A stretch of 6,071 nt of DNA from Spirochaeta sp. (GCA_030592625.1 JAUVIY010000166.1:1-6071), one strand, 5' to 3'; positions 1 to 5,733 are shown, numbered from the stretch's first letter. The notes: generated by a model from the letters alone, not told the origin. A program made the numbers and translations.

Positions 1-162
1 ATCCGTGGTTACGATTTACGCAGCCATGGCGAGAGCGCCGTCGAATTCGACAACGATCTCATCTTCTTTTTTGGCACTTGAAAGTGTGCGCTAGTTTTAG
101 GAGTTGGCGCTCCACCTGCAGTACGACCCCCGTGGTCCTCCCGTCGAAACCAGGGCACCCCC
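1..162 (-). ncRNA. ssrA: tmRNA (5' part, runs off the left edge)
   Basis: tmRNA acts as tRNA and mRNA to free stalled ribosomes and tag the unfinished protein for proteolysis, with SmpB as its partner. Read on the minus strand, the mature 5' end is a run of five G (162-158), followed by GGTTTCGACGGG at about 152-141, the near-invariant tmRNA 5' signature. Downstream come a GGAG/CTCC hairpin with GCGC elements (about 110-88), a plausible first pseudoknot, and then a complete tag reading frame ending in GCTGCGTAA. The 3' half, with the remaining pseudoknots and the tRNA-like acceptor end, lies outside the window. The smpB gene lies just upstream on the same strand, a common arrangement. Identity is very likely. 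The exact 5' end is inferred from the G run, which should pair with the unseen 3' end. Confidence 0.93.
16..75 (-). other. tmRNA proteolysis-tag reading frame
   Basis: Reading from the likely resume codon GCC (75-73) gives AKKEDEIVVEFDGALAMAA followed by TAA (18-16). The short peptide begins with the usual Ala and ends in small hydrophobic residues and Ala-Ala, the ClpXP-type degradation signal (ALAA in many bacteria, here AMAA). At 19 residues it is longer than the common 10-15. It is strongly charged at the start (KKEDE). The resume codon is inferred from its position after the pseudoknot-like region and from the frame leading to the Ala-Ala stop. Confidence 0.85.
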
Positions 163-167
163 GATTA

Positions 168-203
168 CATGTAAAAAATACTCCTCTATGAGGAGCCAGT
201 CAA
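168..203 (-). promoter_or_regulatory. ssrA promoter
   Basis: On the minus strand there is a -35 box TTGACT (203-198), a 17-base spacer, and a -10 box TATTTT (180-175). The predicted start near 168 would leave a leader of about six bases before the mature tmRNA 5' end at 162, suited to RNase P trimming. The spacer contains a perfect inverted repeat (181-195), listed separately. tmRNA can therefore be transcribed independently of smpB. Confidence 0.72.
181..195. repeat. Inverted repeat in the ssrA promoter spacer
   Basis: CTCCTC and GAGGAG are separated by three bases, a perfect 6-bp inverted repeat filling most of the spacer between the -35 and -10 boxes. A protein bound here would occlude RNA polymerase or reshape the spacer. 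No regulator is identified, and chance cannot be excluded for a repeat of this size. Confidence 0.5.
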
Positions 204-275
204 GATTGCCGGTAAGGGTTCAGCCCGATCAGCCCCCTCTTCCCAATTCTCTATTCTTAATTCTCCATTTCCCTC

Positions 276-752
276 TCAACGTACCCGGTATTCCCGGTCC
301 AGATCGCGCTGTAAGTCACGTTGTTTGATGGTGTCCCTTTTGTCGGCCAATCTTTTACCTCGGCAAAGTCCCACTTCCACTTTGACATACCCTTTGCTCA
401 GATAGAATTTCATAGGGATCAGTGTGATGCCTTTTTCATTAACCCGTCGCTCGAGTTTGTGGATTTCTTTTTTATGAGCGAGAAGTCGTCTGGGGCGGTC
501 ACTTTCGTGATTGAAGACTCCGCCGTGGCTATAAGGGGTAATATGAAGGTTACGAAGCCAGAGCTCTCCGTCCCTTATATCAACAAAAGCGTCGGTAAAA
601 CTGAAATGAGCCGACTTGATGGATTTCACCTCGGTCCCCTGAAGTTCAATTCCACATTCGATGGAGTCTTCGATGGAATAAAGAAAGCGTGCTTTGCGGT
701 TATCGCCCAGTAAGCCGGGCATACCTTTTTTTTTCTTCTTTTTCGCACCCAT
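276..752 (-). CDS. smpB: SsrA-binding protein SmpB
   Basis: SmpB is the small basic protein that binds the tRNA-like domain of tmRNA and places it in the A site of stalled ribosomes. The 158-residue product matches the usual family length of about 150-160. It shows the lysine-rich N terminus, the NRKARFLYSIED entry to the OB-fold core (about 18-29), GIELQGTEVKSI (about 34-45), RDGELWLRNLHITPY (about 60-74), and the C-terminal GKRLADKRDTIKQRD segment (about 131-145), matching the conserved GK..DKR..IK.R tail that enters the mRNA channel. The ATG at 752 has no Shine-Dalgarno sequence. Its codons 4-9 are all lysine and include a run of nine A on the coding strand (734-726). A second in-frame ATG is codon 11. 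The gene follows the PEGA/FGE-like gene by 77 bases and precedes ssrA. Confidence 0.96.
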   Translation of the reverse strand: MGAKKKKKKGMPGLLGDNRKARFLYSIEDSIECGIELQGTEVKSIKSAHFSFTDAFVDIRDGELWLRNLHITPYSHGGVFNHESDRPRRLLAHKKEIHKLERRVNEKGITLIPMKFYLSKGYVKVEVGLCRGKRLADKRDTIKQRDLQRDLDREYRVR

Positions 753-762
753 ATCGGGCAGG

Positions 763-792
763 ATATTGTCACGCCGGGGCGCCGGAGGTCAA
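763..792 (-). promoter_or_regulatory. Possible smpB promoter
   Basis: TTGACC (792-787) and CAATAT (768-763) are separated by 18 bases, the same -35 sequence and spacing as the promoter of the upstream gene. The -10 match is poor (3 of 6). If used, transcription would start about four bases before the smpB ATG, in keeping with the absence of a Shine-Dalgarno sequence. The spacer is very GC-rich and contains a direct repeat of CGCCGG. smpB could instead be read only from the upstream gene. Confidence 0.35.
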
Positions 793-829
793 CTGATACA
801 ATCCTTAAACCCCAATTCCTCAGATAACG

Positions 830-2458
830 CTATTCAACAGATTCAATAACCAGACGGAAACCAACAACAGAACTGGTACGAAAGGCGGGAAGGCCGCCGC
901 GAACTGCTGAGGGAAAGGCCAGGTTTTTATCTATATATGCTCCGCCCCGAACCGAACGTTCAGGAGATGCGAGGCTGTCATCCGGATTCTGATATGATGA
1001 TGTGCCGTCATCCGGTCGGAAACGGTTCTCATTATATCGATATGGATTCTGAGCCCATTCACGCACATTTCCGGCCATTCCCCTGATTCCAAGATTACCG
1101 AGATCCGCTGTGTCGGCAGCTTTCATTCCAGAGGGAAGCTCCACTGTGTTTTCCGGAATTCCGTTCAGACGTGCCGCTACTTCCCATTCATCTTCGTAAG
1201 GGAGTCTGGCCCTTCTCCCGGTGGCCTTGAGGAAACGGTCTGTAAACCATTCGGCATAAGCGACGGCAGCGTACCAGGAGACTTCAGTCACCGGGTCACG
1301 TCCCGATCCGGGGGCCGGACCTGAGATACTCCAAGTGGACAGATATTCTTCATCTGCCAGGGTCTCGGCAACTAGTCCATCACGGTTTTCGAGGGACCAA
1401 TCAGGATTCAAAGCCGTAAAGGCGGCGAATTCTTCATTGGTGACTTCTCTGGCTGATATGAGAAATGCATCAACGACAACCTTTACGGGTAAAGCACCGG
1501 AGCGAGGATGATAACCTCCGGCGACAACTTCCAGATCACCGATCGGAGCCGTAATTCCGGGAATTAAGACAAAAAGCGAATTGCCGTACAAGTTTATTGG
1601 AAAGGTATGTGACGATACGGCATCGGTATAGATACCCTCTGCCTCTGAAATCAGGATTGCTATCCCGGCTGAATCTTCATTCGCGATATTCTGCAGGCCG
1701 AAAGCATTCAGCCGGTCTTCGTTTACAATCTCAAGAGCGGCTGTGTATTGATCAGGCTGAACTGATGCTGAAAGTCCAAAGTCATTGATGAATGCGGTAA
1801 TAGTACCGGCTCCGGGTGGCGCCCCGGCTGATTTCAGTATGAATTGAGCCCGAAGAATATCAGCGAGATGACGTTCGTCGATTGCCAACGGGAGTACTGC
1901 TGCCGGTAGATCCCGCCCCGGCTCATATCCACCCTGAAGAACATCCCTGACTGTGAGTGTCAGGACGGGTGGTATGGCATACCGTTCCCTTTCAGGTCCC
2001 GTAGCCGCCCATGCGGCGAATTCAACGGCACCGTAAGCCAGATGGTCATAACCTTCAATGGGGTGCAGAGATACGGTCAGTTTGTCTTTCCGGGGTAAAA
2101 GCCGGGATGCAAAAATACGGCCGCGAACTTCGATATTCCGGTGATCCGATTCGAAACCCGTTCTCTGAACGGTCAGTTCCCTGTTCCCTTGAGTGATAAA
2201 TAACTCCTCACCGGTGGCACCGAGCCTGATGCCGTCAACGATGACAGAGGCATCGGATGGAAGGCTTTCCACAGTAAAAAACGTGCCGTTTTGTCGTATC
2301 CCCGGAAGGATCAGGAACAGGAAAACCAGGGTAATAATGATAATTCCCCATATTAAAGGGACATAAATACGCGGCTTAATACCGAAAACAGGCTTGAGCT
2401 TGACGATTTTGCTTTCAAGAGGAGCCTGTTCGGTTGTTTTTTTCTTTTTGGCAGACAT
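830..2458 (-). CDS. PEGA and FGE/SUMF1-like domain membrane protein
   Basis: The product of 542 residues has a lysine-rich cytoplasmic N terminus (KKKK at 4-7), one membrane segment (about 32-52), a PEGA domain (about 59-115, with SLPSDASVIVDGIRLGATG), an uncharacterised middle (about 120-312), and a C-terminal FGE-sulfatase/SUMF1-type domain (about 315-538). The last shows EVTNEEF (338-344), RLPYEDEWEVAAR (418-430), GMAGNVREWAQN (460-471), RSVRGGAY (501-508) and GFRLV (533-537). The whole protein contains no cysteine, so the copper-binding active-site pair of true FGEs is missing. A binding or structural role outside the cytoplasmic membrane is more likely than sulfatase maturation. I chose the ATG at 2458. 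An in-frame TTG at 2494 would add 12 residues but lies inside the -35 box of an excellent promoter whose start point falls on this ATG. It diverges from the signal peptidase genes, which may be coincidence. Confidence 0.88.
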   Translation of the reverse strand: MSAKKKKTTEQAPLESKIVKLKPVFGIKPRIYVPLIWGIIIITLVFLFLILPGIRQNGTFFTVESLPSDASVIVDGIRLGATGEELFITQGNRELTVQRTGFESDHRNIEVRGRIFASRLLPRKDKLTVSLHPIEGYDHLAYGAVEFAAWAATGPERERYAIPPVLTLTVRDVLQGGYEPGRDLPAAVLPLAIDERHLADILRAQFILKSAGAPPGAGTITAFINDFGLSASVQPDQYTAALEIVNEDRLNAFGLQNIANEDSAGIAILISEAEGIYTDAVSSHTFPINLYGNSLFVLIPGITAPIGDLEVVAGGYHPRSGALPVKVVVDAFLISAREVTNEEFAAFTALNPDWSLENRDGLVAETLADEEYLSTWSISGPAPGSGRDPVTEVSWYAAVAYAEWFTDRFLKATGRRARLPYEDEWEVAARLNGIPENTVELPSGMKAADTADLGNLGIRGMAGNVREWAQNPYRYNENRFRPDDGTSSYQNPDDSLASPERSVRGGAYIDKNLAFPSAVRGGLPAFRTSSVVGFRLVIESVE

Positions 2459-2494
2459 GAATGGATTATAGGTTCGGTTGAAAACTGTGGTCAA
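2459..2494 (-). promoter_or_regulatory. Promoter for a leaderless PEGA/FGE-like mRNA
   Basis: On the minus strand TTGACC (2494-2489), an 18-base spacer, and a perfect TATAAT (2470-2465) are followed by exactly six bases (2464-2459) and then the ATG (2458-2456). With standard geometry the transcript would begin at the A of the start codon. There is no Shine-Dalgarno sequence before this ATG. The boxes are seen directly; the transcription start is inferred. Confidence 0.75.
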
Positions 2495-2516
2495 TAATGC
2501 TTCCCGTTGATAGGAT
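2488..2516 (+). promoter_or_regulatory. Possible promoter for the signal peptidase operon
   Basis: TGGTCA (2488-2493) and TAGGAT (2511-2516) are separated by 17 bases, each matching 4 of 6 consensus positions. The -35 box overlaps the -35 box of the divergent promoter by five bases, so the two promoters would compete. The predicted start falls near 2523, where there is an in-frame GTG. An alternative -10-like AATAAT (2493-2498) has no good -35 partner. Confidence 0.3.
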
Positions 2517-3560
2517 ATGAGCGTGAAAGCTGAAACATACCCCGATTTCTTCGATCGTCTTCAGAAATGGACGGAAACACTCCTGACCCACAGAGCCAGG
2601 AGGCTGGAAAAAAAGAAACGCAAACAGAAACAGCGCGGTACGGTGATGGAATGGGTAGACGCCTTTCTATGGGCCGTTATGGTGGTTCTCCTGCTGAATC
2701 AGTATCTTCTTCAGGCTTATCAGATCCCATCCGGCTCCATGCGCCATACACTGATAGGCGGGATCGATCCCTACAGCGGACGAATGAGCACCAGCGACCG
2801 AATATTTGTTGACAAAATCACATTCGGACCGGAACTGCTTCCCGGAGTCGGAAAACTGCCCGGTTTCAGGGGATCGCGGCGGGGTGAGGTTATAATTTTC
2901 GAAAACCCAGAGTATGAGAGTCCCTCCCTTGTGCATGAAATCGCCCAGCGGGTTCTCTACATGGTGACTCTCTCTCTTGTCGATCTCAATCGGATCATAG
3001 GAGGGGAAACAGCTCATCAGTTTCTTATCAAACGCCAGGTTGCCGAAGATGGAGACCGTGTTCTTTTCAGACGTGGAGAGTTGTTTTTTCAGCCCAGGGG
3101 TGAAGCTGCAATGATCCACGAGGATGACTTCAAAGCATTCACCGCACAGGAATACGGTAATCACCTGCTCCTCGATTCAAGTTACTATGACAAACTGGCT
3201 GCGACGGTTAAGGCCATTCATCTTGAACGTGCGGGTCTCACAGTTGATCGTGAGTTGGCGGATCAAGCTGCCGCCAACTGGGTTTCATCCTTGAAAAAAA
3301 CGGTGGTGGATCAATATGAAATGGAAAGGCTTGAAGCCGGGATTTACCGAACCCTGTATCCGCATAACGAAAACGCCGCATTTGCAGACGCGATATATCA
3401 AAGGGGCATTTATGTTCCTGAGGACTGGTTACTCCCTTTGGGTGACAACAGGAGTGATTCTCTGGATGGCCGATATTTCGGCCCTGTTCCCTCTGAAAAA
3501 ATTCTCGGACGGGCCCTGTTCAAATACTGGCCGATGGGGCGTATCGGCGGAATCAGGTGA
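2517..3560 (+). CDS. lepB: Type I signal peptidase, long form (copy 1)
   Basis: This is a membrane serine protease (S26 family) that removes signal peptides from exported proteins using a Ser/Lys dyad. The 347-residue product has a highly basic N-terminal segment (26-40, including KKKRKQKQR), a membrane helix (about 45-65), the nucleophile motif QIPSGSMRHTL (Ser74), the general-base motif LIKRQVAEDGD (Lys172), and the C-terminal GDNRSDSLDGRYFGPV (309-324). Ser, Lys and the final Asp-rich box are intact, so it is probably active. The usual GLPGD after the lysine is replaced by AEDGD. A charged insertion of over 100 residues (about 185-300) separates the lysine and GDNR boxes. The start is uncertain: ATG 2517 has AGGA only one base upstream, while an in-frame GTG at 2523 has the same AGGA at a good seven-base spacing. 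It is the first gene of the plus-strand group. Confidence 0.92.
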   Translation: MSVKAETYPDFFDRLQKWTETLLTHRARRLEKKKRKQKQRGTVMEWVDAFLWAVMVVLLLNQYLLQAYQIPSGSMRHTLIGGIDPYSGRMSTSDRIFVDKITFGPELLPGVGKLPGFRGSRRGEVIIFENPEYESPSLVHEIAQRVLYMVTLSLVDLNRIIGGETAHQFLIKRQVAEDGDRVLFRRGELFFQPRGEAAMIHEDDFKAFTAQEYGNHLLLDSSYYDKLAATVKAIHLERAGLTVDRELADQAAANWVSSLKKTVVDQYEMERLEAGIYRTLYPHNENAAFADAIYQRGIYVPEDWLLPLGDNRSDSLDGRYFGPVPSEKILGRALFKYWPMGRIGGIR

Positions 3561-3735
3561 TTCCCAAACGGATACCGGGATCGTTCCTCGCTACGCTGCG
3601 GTACGACCCTTGGTGCGAGAGAAGTACCCTCGGGTATTTCCGAAGACCGAGGAGAGCGAGAGAAACGGTCAAGCTTGCTTGGCCATTTCCGAGCCGACGA
3701 AGAGCGCCGCGACAGCGAGCGAGTGCCGGGAAGAG
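3561..3735. repeat. Palindrome-rich intergenic stretch between the signal peptidase genes
   Basis: The sequence lacks a credible gene. It contains a hairpin at 3662-3689 (GGTCAAG, CTTG loop, CTTGGCC, extended by GAAA/TTTC across one mismatch), a small TACCC/GGGTA palindrome (about 3625-3636), a CTCGCT/AGCGAG pair (3587-3592 and 3655-3660), and two near-identical tracts beginning ATTTCCGA and ending GAGCG (3636-3658 and 3685-3706). It resembles a dispersed intergenic repeat or a structured leader. No T-tract follows the hairpin, so it is not a standard terminator. Confidence 0.5.
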
Positions 3736-3801
3736 GGGTTTCATACCATGTTGCTTACCAACTGAACCAGCCACTGAGGGTTATGTGGTATGAAATCTCT
3801 C
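3733..3801 (+). promoter_or_regulatory. Long hairpin enclosing the lepB copy 2 start
   Basis: Bases 3733-3751 can pair with 3783-3801 as an uninterrupted 19-bp RNA helix: 15 Watson-Crick pairs and four G-U pairs, with a perfect core TTTCATACCA/TGGTATGAAA. The start codon of the second signal peptidase (3790-3792) lies in the right arm. Its Shine-Dalgarno sequence GAGGG (3776-3780) lies in the 31-base loop. The pairing is visible in the sequence; translational control is inferred. Confidence 0.65.
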
Positions 3802-4533
3802 ATTTCCTCTTCCCGCTCCCGGCTTTCATACAAGGATCGTCGCAGTCATCAAAAACAGAGATTTCGTTTTGTCGGCGTCGTCCTTCTGGTTCTGGCATTT
3901 TACCTGTTCTTCTCAACAATGCTGGCGGAACCATGGATGCTTGATACCGATTCGATGAAGCCGGGATATCCGGCAGGTTCCCGGGTTCTTGTACATCCAT
4001 ACTGGTTCAGAGACAGCAAAGGCGACTTAAGGCGGCCTCCTCATCGTGGCGACCTGGTAACACTGATACCTCCATATATCAAGGATGAAGCCTGGTATTA
4101 CAAAATTATAAATCCTGTCCTCCGGCTTTATACTTTTCAGAAAGTGAATCTCGGGCATGGTATCAGGGAGGATTGGGAAAACGACCGATTGTTCAAGCGT
4201 GTCATCGCCGTACCCGGTGATACGATTCGTCTCGAAGGTTCTGTAGCCTATGTTAAGGGGGCCGGCGAAGATTTCTTCATCAGTGAGTTTGAAATGAGCG
4301 GTATCGGCTACGACCTTCAAATCTCCGAATTACCTGTGGGATGGACACCCGATATGCCGCTTTCAGGAACTATGGAAGCCATTTTACTGGAAGACGGTGA
4401 GTATTTTGTTCTCGGTGACAATCGATCCGCTTCAAATGATTCCAGATACTGGGGGCCGATTTCCGCAGAATATCTCCGGGGAAAGGTCTTTTTCTCATAT
4501 TGGCCTCTACGATCTCTTGGCAAACCTCACTGA
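3790..4533 (+). CDS. lepB: Type I signal peptidase, short form (copy 2)
   Basis: This is a second S26-family signal peptidase of 247 residues. It has a basic N terminus, one membrane segment (about 27-46), the nucleophile motif MLDTDSMKPGYPAG (Ser55), the classical lysine box LFKRVIAVPGD (Lys136), and EYFVLGDNRSASNDSRYWGPI (204-224), all intact. PSGSM is replaced by DTDSM, unlike copy 1. The two proteins are clearly diverged rather than a recent duplicate and may differ in substrate preference. The ATG at 3790 has GAGGG nine bases upstream but lies within a long potential RNA hairpin. It is 229 bases downstream of copy 1, and its end overlaps hemW, so copy 2 and hemW are probably cotranscribed and translationally coupled. 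Paralogue symbols vary (lepB, sipS-like); lepB is used generically. Confidence 0.93.
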   Translation: MKSLISSSRSRLSYKDRRSHQKQRFRFVGVVLLVLAFYLFFSTMLAEPWMLDTDSMKPGYPAGSRVLVHPYWFRDSKGDLRRPPHRGDLVTLIPPYIKDEAWYYKIINPVLRLYTFQKVNLGHGIREDWENDRLFKRVIAVPGDTIRLEGSVAYVKGAGEDFFISEFEMSGIGYDLQISELPVGWTPDMPLSGTMEAILLEDGEYFVLGDNRSASNDSRYWGPISAEYLRGKVFFSYWPLRSLGKPH

Positions 4534-5704
4534 TCTTTCGCTCTACATTCATATCCCCTTCTGTGTAAAACGATGCCGCTACTGCGACTTCTACAGTGAA
4601 ACAGGAGCCGGTGTAGAACTCATCGATAAAACCCTGAATGCTCTCCTTATATCCCTGGATGCTTCAATGTCCCATCTCAAGCCGGATAATATCAGTACTG
4701 TATTTATCGGCGGAGGTACCCCGAGCATCATAGCTCCTGCATCTTTGAATCGATTTCTCAAGAAAATGAATTCGTGGATCGGAAACGTGAGTGAATTCAG
4801 CGTTGAGGTAAATCCTGAGTCGCTTACCAGGGATTTCCTTGAAGTTCTCTCAGGGAACAATGTGAACAGAATCAGCATGGGGGTTCAGACATATGATGCC
4901 GATCTTCTCACGTGGCTGGGTCGCCCTGCCGGTGTCGAGGCTCTTGACCGGGCCGACAACATGTTGGAGGAGTATTGGCAGGGACGTTTGAGCCGTGATC
5001 TTCTTGCATCACTGCCGGGTAAACCTGACAGACTCCTGAAAGATCTGAATCGAGCCCTTATCGGAGAACCGGGACACCTGTCACTTTATGAATTGACTAT
5101 CGAACCCGGGACACCCCTTGCAGGAAACATGGAAGATCTGAAGCGACTGCCTGATGAAAAATCCGTTCTGGATGAATGGTCCATGGCTCTGAGTTTTATG
5201 GCGGAACGAGGTTATACGCGATATGAGATATCCAACTTTGCCCGTAAAGGCAATGAATCTCAGCATAATCTCACCTATTGGCGGATGCGTCCCTATCTCG
5301 GCATCGGACCGGGTGCAGTTTCAACGATCCCGCAAGACGATAACCGAATTATACGGAGGCAGGAAAAGCGGGATCTGCTTTCCTGGCTGTCCGATCCCAC
5401 AGGCTCTTTTTCTGAATCGACCCTGACATCGGGTGAACTGGCTCTCGAGCATTTCATGATGGGACTGCGTACATCTGAAGGACTGTCGGTAAATCGATTC
5501 CGTGCCGTTTTCGGGATGAATCCGGCGGAAGCGGTACCCGATGCCGTTGACCGATGGGTGAGTTCCGGCACTCTGATTTCGGATTCAGTTTCACTCAGAC
5601 CGACAAGTGATGGAATGGATCTCCTGGACTCAGTTCTGAGTGATATTGCCGCCGAAACCGACAAGACCCAGTGGCCGGAGGTCTGCCTGTGGCCTCAGCC
5701 TTGA
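4517..5704 (+). CDS. hemW: HemW-like radical SAM heme chaperone
   Basis: HemW is a radical SAM protein related to HemN that binds heme and delivers it to target proteins; older annotations call it oxygen-independent coproporphyrinogen III oxidase. Numbering from the TTG, the cluster motif is SLYIHIPFCVKRCRYCDF with Cys16, Cys20 and Cys23, followed by Phe rather than the fourth Cys typical of HemN. Further family motifs are IGGGTPS (64-70), RISMGVQ (about 118-124), SLYELTIEPGTPL, HNLTYW (250-255), YLGIGPGA and FMMGLRTSEGL. The start is inferred: no ATG lies near SLYIHIP, and TTG at 4517 gives a 395-residue product of normal length overlapping the previous gene by 17 bases. A GTG at 4397 or ATG at 4436 would add residues encoded over the conserved end of the signal peptidase. 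There is no clear Shine-Dalgarno sequence, so coupling to upstream translation is likely. The segment after GVQ departs from the family (GRPA for GR.H, and RDLLASLPGK for DLI.GLPGQ). Confidence 0.88.
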   Translation: MANLTDLSLYIHIPFCVKRCRYCDFYSETGAGVELIDKTLNALLISLDASMSHLKPDNISTVFIGGGTPSIIAPASLNRFLKKMNSWIGNVSEFSVEVNPESLTRDFLEVLSGNNVNRISMGVQTYDADLLTWLGRPAGVEALDRADNMLEEYWQGRLSRDLLASLPGKPDRLLKDLNRALIGEPGHLSLYELTIEPGTPLAGNMEDLKRLPDEKSVLDEWSMALSFMAERGYTRYEISNFARKGNESQHNLTYWRMRPYLGIGPGAVSTIPQDDNRIIRRQEKRDLLSWLSDPTGSFSESTLTSGELALEHFMMGLRTSEGLSVNRFRAVFGMNPAEAVPDAVDRWVSSGTLISDSVSLRPTSDGMDLLDSVLSDIAAETDKTQWPEVCLWPQP

Positions 5705-5733
5705 CCCCTCTTCCGGGGCCATGATAATCTTTT

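Larger units (their letters stand above)
163..275. other. smpB-ssrA intergenic region
   Basis: The gap holds the ssrA promoter, a 7-base direct repeat TCAGCCC (220-226 and 229-235) just upstream of the -35 box, and a pyrimidine-rich low-complexity stretch (about 237-276) in which TTCTC, CAATTCT and TTAATTCT motifs recur. There is no clear smpB terminator with a T-tract, so smpB transcripts may read into ssrA. Confidence 0.5.

Noticed and set aside
121..150. Apparent similarity between TGC.GTACGACCC in tmRNA and at about 3597-3610
   Set aside because: The match is only about a dozen bases and breaks on both sides; chance is sufficient.
104..328. A 74-codon plus-strand open frame near the left edge
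   Set aside because: It runs antisense through tmRNA, its promoter and the smpB end. It has no ribosome-binding site or family resemblance.
321..713. A 130-codon plus-strand open frame across smpB
   Set aside because: It is antisense to the well-supported smpB gene, has no recognisable motif, and is a shadow of smpB codon structure.
2667..3164. A 165-codon minus-strand open frame inside the first signal peptidase
   Set aside because: It is antisense to catalytic motifs of a clear protease gene and matches nothing I recognise.
3662..3689. Hairpin read as a terminator of signal peptidase copy 1
   Set aside because: The stem is good but no T-tract follows, so it is reported only as part of the structured intergenic stretch.
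3316..3793. Open frames crossing the end of signal peptidase copy 1 and the intergenic stretch
   Set aside because: They are out of frame with the conserved GDNR box, and the intergenic part is repeat-like with arginine-rich nonsense translation. No ribosome-binding site supports them.
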